From assembly GCA_041598875.1 (NCBI GenBank), contig JBFHXP010000019.1, positions 1-29,688 on the forward strand: a stretch of 29,688 nt of DNA. The letters run 5' to 3'. The position numbers were made by a program, and so were the translations under genes. The notes under the pieces are model-generated. The model was not told the DNA's origin and made no database searches. It saw only the letters and a list, made by a program, of their open reading frames with translations. This DNA comes from JAKITW01 sp041598875 (lineage in GTDB: Bacteria; Desulfobacterota; Desulfobulbia; Desulfobulbales; BM004). Positions 7,213 through 14,954 of the stretch are shown here, piece by piece. Position 1 is the stretch's first letter. Each line of letters begins with the position of its first letter.

Positions 7213-7256
7213 AAAAAAAAAGGGGGGCGGTTTCTTGTCGAAACCGCCCCCTTTTA
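7213..7256. terminator. Bidirectional terminator between purH and the lipoprotein gene
   Basis: An 11-bp perfect stem (GGGGGCGGTTT 7223-7233 with AAACCGCCCCC 7241-7251) has a 7-base loop, an A-run on the left (7213-7221) and T residues on the right. It can end both the rightward purH transcript and the leftward lipoprotein transcript. Confidence 0.92.
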
Positions 7257-7277
7257 TACACTCTTTCGAGCAACTGC

Positions 7278-7640
7278 TTATTTCGGCGCTTCAACCGGTA
7301 CGATTTCGGACACGGCCTCTTTCACTTCCTCAACCTTCTCTACAACCGCTTCGCCCATCGCCTCAGCCTTTTCTACGATCTCGGCAGCGGCCTCAGCAGG
7401 AGCGGCAGCCTCCTCAGTCGGAGCGGCAGCCTCCTCGGTTACAGCAGCAGGCGCTCCATAACCACCACCGGCAGGCGCTGCAGCAGGCGCTCCATAACCA
7501 GCAGCAGGCGCTGCGGCAGGTGCTGCGGCCTCGGTCGCGGCAGGGGCTTTGGTTTCAGCTTTTTCTCCGGATCCACATCCAACGACCAGGGCCATAATTG
7601 CCAGTGATGCTACAGCGGTGCTCATAAAAATTTTTTTCAT
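7278..7640 (-). CDS. Small Ala/Pro/Glu-rich lipoprotein
   Basis: A 120-residue secreted protein of unknown function. It starts with a charged MKK, a hydrophobic stretch and a lipobox ending in VVGC, so the Cys near residue 22 should be lipidated. The mature part is very low in complexity: Ala-Pro-rich with two GYGAPAA repeats, then alternating EEAAAP units, and finally a Glu/Val/Lys-rich amphipathic stretch ending in VPVEAPK that may be helical. I start it at the ATG at 7640 because GGAGGA stands seven bases upstream; a longer open frame to 7661 is less likely. It stands alone between a terminator and a 600-bp gene-poor region. The composition suggests an extended periplasmic spacer or wall-interacting protein, but no family is recognised. 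Confidence 0.75.
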   Translation of the reverse strand: MKKIFMSTAVASLAIMALVVGCGSGEKAETKAPAATEAAAPAAAPAAGYGAPAAAPAGGGYGAPAAVTEEAAAPTEEAAAPAEAAAEIVEKAEAMGEAVVEKVEEVKEAVSEIVPVEAPK

Positions 7641-8170
7641 CGCAACGTCCTCCAATAACAAAGTGTTCTAACTATCAGCCACCGGACCATTGTAATTCCA
7701 CGGCAGCCTCTCGTATTCCTGCTCCCGAAATGAGAGCCCAGCTTTTCCTCGGGTAACATACCAGTTTTTGCGGAAGAATCAATAAAATCATACAGTCCGG
7801 GCACAATTCGCGCCAGCAAATAAATTCTTTTATTCCAGCCAGTTACACTGACAAACAGTCAGCCCCCGAAAAAAGAACTCCTTGAGAAGATCAGGAAAAA
7901 CGGTGGGTTGCGCTGATGCGCGCGCAAGCAGCCCGCGCAGCCACCGAACCCGGAGGCTTCCGCCGCTAACCGAGAAAAATGATGTTTGTTGATGAAATCC
8001 GTCAAATTCTGCTCTTTGCAGGTTCACCCCATTCAAAACATGCAATTTAATTGACTCCGAGGCAAGTCCCTGCTATGAAAAGTATAAAGATCCCGTACCG
8101 TTCTGCTCCAGACAGCCGTGAAGATACCCCGGTGTCCGGGAGATAAGGTGAGATCACCGAGAATTTTACT
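7641..8170. other. Gene-poor region
   Basis: No credible gene is visible on either strand. Short minus-strand frames at 7830-8045 and 8047-8298 give unfamiliar proteins without good ribosome sites. Small hairpins occur: CTGAC/GTCAG near 7850, and TTGCGC/GCGCAA inside a GGTGG...CCACC pair at about 7901-7945. The right side must hold the promoter of the lipoprotein gene, but I see no convincing -35/-10 pair. I searched by eye for tmRNA, SRP RNA and RNase P signatures and found none. Confidence 0.5.
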
Positions 8171-8232
8171 GAGTGTCGGTCCGGAAAGTCTGTTTTTTCC
8201 GGGTGGCTACACTTAGTTGTTTTCAAACCAGA
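8171..8232 (+). repeat. Dispersed repeat unit, copy B
   Basis: GAGTGTCGGTCCGGAAAGTCT (8171-8191, first 20 bases almost identical to 16438-16457) is followed by a T-run, CCGGGTG and then GGCTACACTTAGTTGTTTTCAA (8205-8226). The last block matches 295-315 near the palindrome. The large palindrome itself is absent here, so this looks like a truncated copy. It ends 55 bp before the HDOD gene start. Confidence 0.6.
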
Positions 8233-8287
8233 ATCACCCCTGTCCGCCCGGTTACCGAGCCGCATGATCTCAACAAAGGGCCAGTCC

Positions 8288-9229
8288 ATGCCTGACACGA
8301 CTCATCTTGCCACACTGACCGCCACCATCGATAATCTTCCCCTGATCAACGATCAGACCATGGCGCTTCTCAAGCTTATCGACGACCCGGACTCGAACTT
8401 CAAGATTCTTATCACCCGACTCCCGCCCGAAGTAACCATCCGCTTCCTCAAGATGGCAAACTCGTCAGTCTATGGACGGCAGGTCAACGACATCAATCAC
8501 GCACTGCGGATCCTCGGATTCAACGCCATGCGCCAGAGCCTTGTTTCCTCATTGATCATGGACCAGTTCGAGAAAAAACTTGCCACATCGCAATTCAATC
8601 TGGACAAATTTCATCGCCATGCCTCCTTCAGCGCGTCCATTGCCACCATGCTCGCCAGGGCGTTGGATTATGAAAAAACAGCCGAACTGTTTACCGCGGC
8701 AATGATGCACAATGTCGGCAAACTTGTCATAGCAGCCTATCTCCCTGATATATCCAGACAAATATCAGATCTTAAACGCAGTGAAAAGCTAAACGCCCTG
8801 ACCGCGGAACGCCGGGTTCTCGGGTACACCCATGCGGAACTGGGGGCTGCGGTGCTTGCCCGATTCAATATCCCCGAAGAACTCTGCCGCGCTGTTCGCC
8901 GCCACGAAATGGACATGGAAATCGAGACCCCGGCAGATGAAGAACATCAGCTGGAGCTCATACTCCGGGCCGCCGTTCATCTGGCCGACCGCTTAACCCT
9001 GCCGCAGGGGATTGAGGATCCATTGGAGCTGGTTGCCATTTTTGAAGAACCACTTGATGTAATCCGGGGAAATATCCGGGAGAGGCGGAGGCTCGATATA
9101 CTTGATCATGGGTATGAAAAAATATTTTCCGGCCTGCTGGCCGAGAGTTGTGACCGGATTGAGGCAATGCTCACCCGCTCTCCCGAAGAAAACACCCACC
9201 CCGATCCGGTAAGCCGGGACCGCACATGA
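8288..9229 (+). CDS. HDOD domain protein
   Basis: This protein (313 residues from the ATG at 8288) is largely one HDOD domain, a degenerate HD-phosphohydrolase fold found in bacterial signalling proteins. The N-terminal half (LPLINDQTMALLKLIDDPDS onward, about 18-80) and the FLKMANSSVYG block are standard. The region equivalent to the metal site reads HNVGK, not HD, so catalysis is not expected. HAELGAAVLARFNIPEELCRAVRRHE follows as in the family (about residues 183-208). HDOD proteins often act in motility or stress signalling, but the partner is unknown here. AAAGGG lies seven bases before this ATG; an earlier in-frame ATG at 8264 lacks a site. It stands alone. Confidence 0.85.
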   Translation: MPDTTHLATLTATIDNLPLINDQTMALLKLIDDPDSNFKILITRLPPEVTIRFLKMANSSVYGRQVNDINHALRILGFNAMRQSLVSSLIMDQFEKKLATSQFNLDKFHRHASFSASIATMLARALDYEKTAELFTAAMMHNVGKLVIAAYLPDISRQISDLKRSEKLNALTAERRVLGYTHAELGAAVLARFNIPEELCRAVRRHEMDMEIETPADEEHQLELILRAAVHLADRLTLPQGIEDPLELVAIFEEPLDVIRGNIRERRRLDILDHGYEKIFSGLLAESCDRIEAMLTRSPEENTHPDPVSRDRT

Positions 9230-9362
9230 AGTGCTGCCGTGGTATTTGTTGGTGACAGGTCCAGGCCCTGCTAAGGATTTCCCGGGATGATTATACTGGT
9301 TTTCCTGATACCAATTCCACGGTTTTGCGGCTAGTATGGGCCTGCTTACAGGAGGGGTCTTC

Positions 9363-9405
9363 AGAGAAAAAAAACAGGGAGTGGCGCTGTCCCACTCCCT
9401 GTTCA
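9363..9405 (-). terminator. Intrinsic terminator of the tRNA-Val gene
   Basis: AACAGGGAGTGG (9373-9384) and CCACTCCCTGTT (9392-9403) form a perfect 12-bp stem with a 7-base loop. On the minus strand it runs directly into a U-tract (A-run at 9367-9374 on the plus strand). It lies about 10 bp past the 3' end of the tRNA, which fits single-gene transcription. Confidence 0.93.
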
Positions 9406-9413
9406 AGATCTTC

Positions 9414-9489
9414 TGGTGGGCGATACGGGATTCGAACCTGTGACTTCCACCGTGTGAAGGTGGCACTCTAACCACTGAGTTAATCGCCC
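9414..9489 (-). tRNA. tRNA-Val (anticodon CAC)
   Basis: The minus strand folds into a full cloverleaf of 76 nt. The acceptor stem is GGGCGAT/ATCGCCC (perfect), the D-arm ACTC/GAGT, and the anticodon stem CCACC/GGTGG enclosing TTCACAC. The T-arm ACAGG/CCTGT carries TTCGAAT, with discriminator A and a genome-encoded CCA. The loop places CAC at positions 34-36, reading GUG valine codons. A strong terminator follows at 9363-9405. Confidence 0.95.
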
Positions 9490-9634
9490 AATTTCCAAGC
9501 AAAAATACTTCGACAGAGAGGAAAACACAAGCCAATAATGATCAGTAACGCTGCGTGGCCGGGTTTGATTCCGCTTACCGTCCCAGAAAAAGATTGCCCC
9601 ATCACAAAGGTTCGGGTATTTTTTTCATCTCTTC

Positions 9635-9650
9635 TGGCACTTTTTTTGTA
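9635..9650 (+). promoter_or_regulatory. Sigma-54-type promoter of the paaK-liv cluster
   Basis: TGGCAC (9635-9640), five bases, then TTGT (9646-9649) matches the -24/-12 consensus TGGCAC-N5-TTGC, missing only the last C. The GG-to-G spacing is exact. Transcription would start near 9661, leaving a leader of about 90 nt before paaK1. A sigma-54 promoter implies an enhancer-binding activator and substrate-responsive control. None is encoded nearby and I see no clear upstream activator dyad. Confidence 0.5.
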
Positions 9651-9752
9651 TAAAAACAGAGAGAAAAGAACGTATCACCGACCCAGGCGGCCCCCCCCGC
9701 AGGAACACTCTGAAAAATGTGCACTAATGAAAATCAGTAAAGGAGTTGAGGG

Positions 9753-11054
9753 ATGATCTGGAACCAGGAGTACGAAACCATGCCGCGCGAGGATCTTGAA
9801 AAGCTACAACTGCGGCGCCTGCAGGATCTTACCACGAGAATGTACGCCCGGGTGGCTCCATACCGCGTCAAGATGGACGCGGCCGGGGTAAAACCCGGCG
9901 ACATACAATCTCTTGCCGACATAAAAAAACTGCCATTCACCACCAAGAATGACCTGCGGGACAACTATCCCTTCGGGCTCTTCACCGTACCCATGGAACA
10001 GGTGGTCAGGGTGCACGCCTCTTCCGGCACCACCGGCAAACCCACCGTGGTCGGGTATACCAAGCGCGATATTTCTACCTGGGCCGAATTGATGGCCAGA
10101 GCCCTCTCCTGCGGCGGGGTTCGTCCGGGCGACATGGTTCACAACGCCTATGGCTACGGCTTATTTACCGGTGGCCTCGGCGCCCATTACGGCGCGGAGA
10201 ATTTAGGGGCCACTGTGATCCCGATTTCCGGCGGCAACACCAAACGACAAATCCTCATCATGCAGGATTTCGGTTCCACGGTCTTGCTCGCCACCCCCTC
10301 CTATGCCCTGAATCTTGCCGACACCATGGCCGACATGGGTATAGACCCGGCGACGATCAAGCTCCGGGTGGGCATCTTCGGGGCAGAACCCTGGAGTGAA
10401 AACATGCGCGAAGAGGTTGAGAAAAAACTCGGCCTCAAGGCCATTGATATCTACGGGCTTTCCGAAGTCATGGGTCCGGGGGTCTCCATGGAGTGCATCG
10501 AGGCCCAGAACGGGATGCATATCTTTGAAGATCATTTCCTTCCTGAGATCATCGATCCTGATACCGGAGAGCCACTGCCTTTCGGAGAAACCGGCGAACT
10601 GGTCTTCACCACCCTGACCAAGGAGGCTTTCCCCTTGCTCCGTTACCGGACCAAAGACATTACCCGGCTTAATGCGGAACCATGCATATGCGGCCGGAAT
10701 TTCGTCCGCATGGACAAGGTCACCGGCCGCACCGACGATATGCTGATCATCCGCGGGGTCAATGTCTTCCCCTCCCAGGTGGAACACGTGCTCATGGGAA
10801 TTGAGGGTGTAGAGCCCCATTATCAGATTATCGTCAGCCGCGAGGGTTCCCTTGACACCATGGAGGTTCAGGTTGAGGTGAGCGACGCCCTGTTTTCTGA
10901 CGAGGTAAAGAATCTGGAAAAATTGACCAGAAGAATCCAGGCGGAGATTAAGGATCTGATCGGCTCCACCTGCAAGATCACCCTGGTAGAACCCAAGACT
11001 ATCCAGCGCAGTGAAGGCAAGGCAAAACGGGTAATCGACAACCGCAAGATATAG
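9753..11054 (+). CDS. paaK: Phenylacetate-CoA ligase family protein (PaaK-type), copy 1
   Basis: This 433-residue adenylate-forming enzyme should activate an aryl- or acyl-acetate to its CoA thioester with ATP. It has the short PaaK architecture: an N-terminal AMP-binding domain with P-loop HASSGTTGKPTVV (88-100), a YGYGLFTGG motif, IYGLSEVMGPGVSMEC and a C-terminal cap with CGR, GRTDDMLIIRGVNVFPSQVE and the lysine-containing end (KAKRVIDNRKI). AAGGAG precedes the ATG. It opens a cluster with an ACT protein, a Liv ABC transporter and a second paralog. In anaerobes such ligases act on phenylacetate, indoleacetate or related acids from aromatic amino acids; the exact substrate is not readable from sequence. 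Confidence 0.9.
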   Translation: MIWNQEYETMPREDLEKLQLRRLQDLTTRMYARVAPYRVKMDAAGVKPGDIQSLADIKKLPFTTKNDLRDNYPFGLFTVPMEQVVRVHASSGTTGKPTVVGYTKRDISTWAELMARALSCGGVRPGDMVHNAYGYGLFTGGLGAHYGAENLGATVIPISGGNTKRQILIMQDFGSTVLLATPSYALNLADTMADMGIDPATIKLRVGIFGAEPWSENMREEVEKKLGLKAIDIYGLSEVMGPGVSMECIEAQNGMHIFEDHFLPEIIDPDTGEPLPFGETGELVFTTLTKEAFPLLRYRTKDITRLNAEPCICGRNFVRMDKVTGRTDDMLIIRGVNVFPSQVEHVLMGIEGVEPHYQIIVSREGSLDTMEVQVEVSDALFSDEVKNLEKLTRRIQAEIKDLIGSTCKITLVEPKTIQRSEGKAKRVIDNRKI

Positions 11055-11097
11055 GGGTATCCTCAAAATCAGGATTTCCATGACAGGGAGAGAGGCA

Positions 11098-11529
11098 ATG
11101 AAGGTCGAACAGATCGCGGTATTCCTGGAGAATAAATCCGGCCGGTTGGCAGAGGTCGCCGCCGTCCTTTCCGAAAAAGGGCTCAATATCCGCGCCCTTT
11201 CCCTGGCCGACACCGCTGATTTCGGCATCCTCCGCCTGATCGTTGACAACACGACCAGGGCGGTTGAGGTCCTCAAGGAGAAAGGGTTCACGGTGAGCCG
11301 GGCCTCCGTGGTCGCAGTGGAGGTGGCTGACAGGCCCGGCGGACTCGCGGACGTGCTTAACACCTTGAACGAGGCAGCAATCAATGTGGAATACATGTAC
11401 GCCTTTGTTGAGAAAAGTGGTCAGAATGCGGTAATCATCTTCCGTTTTGACGACCCCGACGCGGCAATCGCAGTCCTGCTTGAATCCGGGCTCCGGGTTC
11501 TGTCCAGTGAACAGGTCTGTAGTCTCTAG
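11098..11529 (+). CDS. Double ACT domain protein
   Basis: The protein (143 residues) consists of two ACT domains in tandem (about 1-68 and 70-143). Each has the beta-alpha-beta pattern with the ligand-contact Gly-Arg-Leu or Gly-Gly-Leu at the turn (NKSGRLAEVAAVL and DRPGGLADVLNTL). ACT domains bind amino acids or similar small ligands as allosteric sensors. No enzyme domain is attached. Stand-alone double-ACT proteins beside PaaK genes are common in anaerobes, suggesting ligand-dependent control of the ligase or the pathway; this is inference. I start it at 11098 where GGGAGAGAGG lies just upstream, rather than at an in-frame ATG at 11080. Only 43 bp separate it from paaK1. Confidence 0.88.
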   Translation: MKVEQIAVFLENKSGRLAEVAAVLSEKGLNIRALSLADTADFGILRLIVDNTTRAVEVLKEKGFTVSRASVVAVEVADRPGGLADVLNTLNEAAINVEYMYAFVEKSGQNAVIIFRFDDPDAAIAVLLESGLRVLSSEQVCSL

Positions 11530-11603
11530 CCTGCCCGGATTTCCGGCACATTAAGGGATATCCGGCGGGAAACAAAAAAAATATTCATAAGGGGATTAAG
11601 GAA

Positions 11604-12758
11604 ATGAAAAAATTAGTAGCAGGAGTACTGGGAGTGCTTGGCTCCCTGGCCGTTGTTGCGGCCGGGCCGGTTTCCAGCCACGCGGAAACGATCAAGGTCG
11701 GTGCCATTCTGGCGGTTACCGGGCCGGCCTCCTTTCTGGGGGGACCCGAGGCCAGGACCCTTGAGATGATGGTGGAAGAGATCAATGCCGCCGGCGGCAT
11801 CAACGGCACCAAAATCGATCTGAAAATCGACGACTCAGGCGGCAACCCGGAAAAGGCGATTTCCTTTGCCAAGAAATTTATCGAGGAAGATCAGGTTTTT
11901 GCCATTATCGGACCATCCACCAGCGGCGAGACCATGAAGATCAAGGGCATTGCCGAGGAAGGAAAGACCATCCTCCTTTCCGCCGCTGCCGCTGAGGTCA
12001 TTGTCAACCCTGTGGCCAAATACGTCTTCAAAACCCCACAGAAAGACAGCTACGCCGTACAGAAAATCTATGCCACCATGAAAGATAGCGGCATTTCCAA
12101 GATCGCAATACTGACCGACAACACCGGTTTCGGCAGTGCGGGCAAGGAGCAGCTGGAAAAAATCGCCCCGGAATTCGGCATAGAAATTCTTGCCAACGAG
12201 GTCTATGACAAGGGGGCCACGGATCTCACCGCGGTGGTGACAAAAATTCGGTCCAACGCAGATATCCAGGCGGTGGTGAACTGGTCCATCGTCCCGGCCC
12301 AGGCCATTGTTGCCAAAAACATGCGCCAGTCCGGCTGGGAAGCCCCGCTTTTCCAGAGCCACGGATTTGGCAACATCAAATATGTAGAGGCGGCCGGTGC
12401 CGCGGCTGAAGGGATAATCTTCCCGGCAGGCCGGTTACTGGTGGCTGATGTCCTGCCCGCCGACCATCCCCAGAAGGAACTCCTGCTCAAGTACAAGAAA
12501 GACTACGAGAGCCGGTTCAAGGAAGATGCCTCCACCTTTGGCGGTCATGCCTACGACGCCCTGCTCATTCTTACCAAGGCCGTTGAGCAGGCTGGCACCG
12601 ACCGGGAAAAGGTTCGGGACGCCATTGAAAACATGAAAAATGTTCCGGGAACCGGCGGGGTTTTCAACTTCTCGCCCGAAGACCACAATGGACTGGCCCT
12701 GGACTCCTTTGAAATGCTGACCGTTAAAGATGGTAAATTCGCCGTCTACACCAAGTAA
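11604..12758 (+). CDS. livK: Branched-chain amino acid-type ABC transporter, periplasmic binding protein
   Basis: The 384-residue protein has a Sec signal peptide (MKK, hydrophobic core, cleavage near SHA-ET at about 27/28). It is followed by a type I periplasmic-binding fold of the Leu/Ile/Val family: TIKVGAILAVTGPASFLG, EEINAAGGINGTKIDL, IIGPSTSGETM and ILTDNTGFGSAGKEQL. It would capture the substrate in the periplasm and hand it to LivHM. Because the genes lie between two PaaK ligases and an ACT protein, the ligand may be an aromatic acid or amino acid and not a branched-chain amino acid. Binding residues cannot settle this by eye. AAGGGGATTAAGGAA before the ATG provides the ribosome site. 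A strong hairpin follows the gene. Confidence 0.92.
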   Translation: MKKLVAGVLGVLGSLAVVAAGPVSSHAETIKVGAILAVTGPASFLGGPEARTLEMMVEEINAAGGINGTKIDLKIDDSGGNPEKAISFAKKFIEEDQVFAIIGPSTSGETMKIKGIAEEGKTILLSAAAAEVIVNPVAKYVFKTPQKDSYAVQKIYATMKDSGISKIAILTDNTGFGSAGKEQLEKIAPEFGIEILANEVYDKGATDLTAVVTKIRSNADIQAVVNWSIVPAQAIVAKNMRQSGWEAPLFQSHGFGNIKYVEAAGAAAEGIIFPAGRLLVADVLPADHPQKELLLKYKKDYESRFKEDASTFGGHAYDALLILTKAVEQAGTDREKVRDAIENMKNVPGTGGVFNFSPEDHNGLALDSFEMLTVKDGKFAVYTK

Positions 12759-12783
12759 ACTGAAGTCAAACCTGAGATATTCT

Positions 12784-12817
12784 GAGACGGGCGGGCCGCT
12801 TGACGATCCGCCCGTCT
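12784..12817 (+). promoter_or_regulatory. Intercistronic hairpin between livK and livH
   Basis: GAGACGGGCGG (12784-12794) pairs perfectly with CCGCCCGTCTC (12807-12817), an 11-bp GC-rich stem. No U-run follows (TGCCTTCTCC), so it is not a standard terminator. It probably protects the 3' end of livK mRNA and reduces read-through, giving more binding protein than membrane subunits. Confidence 0.65.
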
Positions 12818-12845
12818 CTGCCTTCTCCACCCACAGTTATCATCC

Positions 12846-13736
12846 ATGAGCTTTGAACTCCTTACCCAGTATCTTTTTGCCGGCATAACCTACGGCATTA
12901 TTTACGCCATTGTTGCCATCGGCTTCAACATCATCTACAACACCACCGGCATCATCAACTTTGCCCAGGGCGAATTTGTCATGCTGGGCGGCATGATCTC
13001 CATAACTCTCAACACCTTCATGCCGATCATTCCGGCCATTGCACTTGCCGTCATCGCCACCATGATTGTCGGGGCCCTGATCGAGACCATCTTTATCCGC
13101 TGGCTCGACACCCACTCGGTGCTGCGGATGATCATCATCACCATCGGTCTCTCGATTCTGACCCGGGAAGCGGCCCTGCATATCTGGGGTGAAAATGTTC
13201 GATCCCTGCCCTATTTCATCGGCAACGAGACCTCTTCAATTTCCATCCTCGGGGCCAGGGTTTCGCCCCAGGTATTATGGGTTATAGGGGTCTGTTCGCT
13301 GCTGGTGCTCGGCCTGAGCGCATTTTTCCGCTACACTTCACTGGGACGTGAGATGCGGGCCTGCGCCGCCAACCGGCGGGCCGCGACCCTCTGCGGAATC
13401 AACGCCAAAAACATGGTAACGCTCTCCTTTGTTCTCAGCGCGGGACTTGGCGCAGTGGCCGGCTGCGTGATGTCGCCGATCACCTATACCGAATATGACA
13501 TGGGCCCGGGACTGGCAATAAAGGGCTTCACCGTGGCGATAATCGGGGGGTTGGGCAACAGCATGGCCGCGGTGGCTGCCGGTCTTCTGCTGGGAATCAT
13601 CGAGGCCCTGAGCATCATCGTGGTCCCCCTGGCCTTTCAGGACGCCATTGCCACGACCATCCTGCTCATAATCCTCTTTGTCCGGCCGCACGGCATCTTT
13701 GGCAGCAGTGAAGTCGCCAGCCTCAAGGAGTTCTGA
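12846..13736 (+). CDS. livH: Branched-chain amino acid-type ABC transporter permease LivH
   Basis: An inner-membrane permease (296 residues) with about eight hydrophobic segments. It carries the LivH marks ITYGIIYAIVAIGFNIIYNTTGIINFAQGE near the N-terminus and a cytoplasmic EAA-type loop around GREMRACAANRRAATLCGIN, which contacts the ATPases. It should form the translocation channel with LivM. It follows livK by 87 bp, including a hairpin, and ends 5 bp before livM. The length is normal for the family. The start ATG has only a modest ribosome site (no clear GGAGG), which fits lower expression than livK. Confidence 0.93.
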   Translation: MSFELLTQYLFAGITYGIIYAIVAIGFNIIYNTTGIINFAQGEFVMLGGMISITLNTFMPIIPAIALAVIATMIVGALIETIFIRWLDTHSVLRMIIITIGLSILTREAALHIWGENVRSLPYFIGNETSSISILGARVSPQVLWVIGVCSLLVLGLSAFFRYTSLGREMRACAANRRAATLCGINAKNMVTLSFVLSAGLGAVAGCVMSPITYTEYDMGPGLAIKGFTVAIIGGLGNSMAAVAAGLLLGIIEALSIIVVPLAFQDAIATTILLIILFVRPHGIFGSSEVASLKEF

Positions 13737-13741
13737 GAGAG

Positions 13742-14812
13742 ATGATGAGCAGGCACTACATCCCCGTTGGAATCTTCCTTGTTCTGGTCATTGTTGTCCA
13801 GTTCGCCACCCAGGTAACGGCCACCGGTTTCTACCTGACCCAGCTGACCATGGTGGCCTATTACTCACTGGTGGTTATCGGGCTCTGTCTCCTCATGGGA
13901 TACGCGGGACAGATCTCGCTGGGGCATGCCGGTTTTTTTGCCATTGGCGGCTACATCTCAGGCGCACTGACCACCCATAACCTCATCGGAATTAAAGACC
14001 ATCCAGCCGTCTCCCTTCTCGAACGGGCCGGTTTACTTCTGGAGCGCCAGGACCTTTACGGCTCCGCACTGCTCACCGTCGAGCCATGGGTGGCATTTGC
14101 CGCAGCTATTGTCACCGCTGCCATCATTGCCTTTGCCATTGGCGGGCCGGTACTGAAACTGAAAGGGCATTACCTGGCCATGGCCACCCTTGGTTTCGGA
14201 ATCATCATCTACCGCATCGTCCTCGCCTCTTATTTCTTCGGCGCCGCAGACGGCATCTCCGATGTGCCGGCGTTTGAACTTTTTCCAGGCCTTGCGGTTT
14301 CCGGAAAAAAGGATGTCAGGGTATCCAACTACTATATCGCCTGGGGCCTGGTGATATTCGGGACGATCCTGCTCCAGAACCTGATTCATTCCCGGATCGG
14401 CCGGGCCCTGCGATCTATCCACGGTTCCGAGGAGGCGGCAAACGCCATGGGTGTCAACACCGCCCGCCTCAAACTCCATACCTTTGTCCTGAGCGCGGTA
14501 TTTGCTGCCGTGGCCGGGGTTTTTCTCACCCACTACAATGGCGGCATCGGTCCCTCCGAGGCCGGAGTGATGAAGTCGGTCCGCTATGTGGCCATTGTCG
14601 CGGTGGGTGGCATGGCCCACCTCTGGGGCGCCCTGATCATGGGAGTTATCCTCAACTTCCTCTCTCTGCGGGGAGTTTTCGGATCCTTTGACGATGCGGT
14701 CTTTGGCACGATTCTTATCCTGATCATGCTTTTTGCCCCCAACGGGATCCTCCGGTTGGGGTTGGGCCAGAAGATCAGGAATCTGCTGAAAAAGGATACT
14801 GCCGGGGACTAG
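13742..14812 (+). CDS. livM: Branched-chain amino acid-type ABC transporter permease LivM
   Basis: The second permease (356 residues) has many hydrophobic segments, the LivM signature LLMGYAGQISLGHAGFFAIGGYISG (about 56-80) and the ATPase-contact loop SRIGRALRSIHGSEEAANAMGVN (about 213-235). An inserted stretch around residues 82-110 is more polar. Start could be 13742 or the next ATG at 13745; a GAGAGAG run precedes both. The stop codon's last base is the first base of an 11-copy 8-bp tandem repeat that separates it from livG. Confidence 0.93.
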   Translation: MMSRHYIPVGIFLVLVIVVQFATQVTATGFYLTQLTMVAYYSLVVIGLCLLMGYAGQISLGHAGFFAIGGYISGALTTHNLIGIKDHPAVSLLERAGLLLERQDLYGSALLTVEPWVAFAAAIVTAAIIAFAIGGPVLKLKGHYLAMATLGFGIIIYRIVLASYFFGAADGISDVPAFELFPGLAVSGKKDVRVSNYYIAWGLVIFGTILLQNLIHSRIGRALRSIHGSEEAANAMGVNTARLKLHTFVLSAVFAAVAGVFLTHYNGGIGPSEAGVMKSVRYVAIVAVGGMAHLWGALIMGVILNFLSLRGVFGSFDDAVFGTILILIMLFAPNGILRLGLGQKIRNLLKKDTAGD

Positions 14813-14899
14813 GCAAAGTGGCAAAGTGGCAAAGTGGCAAAGTGGCAAAGTGGCAAAGTGGCAAAGTGGCAAAGTGGCAAAGTGGCAAAGTGGCAAAGT
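14812..14899 (+). repeat. Tandem repeat, 11 perfect copies of GGCAAAGT
   Basis: The 8-bp unit GGCAAAGT repeats 11 times without error over 88 bp, filling most of the 142-bp gap between the livM stop and the livG start. The unit is not a multiple of three, so read-through would cycle all frames. Perfect copies imply recent slippage-driven growth and likely copy-number variation between strains. It could change livM-livG spacing, RNA structure or coupling. There are no unique spacers, so it is not a CRISPR. Confidence 0.97.
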
Positions 14900-14954
14900 A
14901 ATGATACTGATGACCAGGGTTAATTTTCACGGAAAAAAATAACGGACAGGAACT

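Noticed and set aside
7235..7597. Plus-strand Gln/Pro/Arg-rich 120-aa frame
   Set aside because: Antisense shadow of the Ala/Pro-rich lipoprotein repeats, and crosses the terminator.
9238..9324. Long-range CCGTGG/CCACGG pair after the HDOD gene
   Set aside because: Short stem with a loop of about 70 bases and only four T residues; too weak to call a terminator.
9538..9756. 72-aa frame before paaK1
   Set aside because: Covers the sigma-54-like promoter and leader, no ribosome site, unfamiliar translation.
10203..11396. 397-aa minus-strand frame
   Set aside because: Antisense of paaK1 and the ACT gene; a codon-bias shadow of GC-rich genes.
14033..14896. 287-aa minus-strand frame with CHFATLPL repeats
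   Set aside because: The repeats are translations of the 8-bp DNA array; the rest is antisense to livM.
14812..14899. CRISPR array
   Set aside because: Units are 8 bp, directly abutting and identical, with no spacers.
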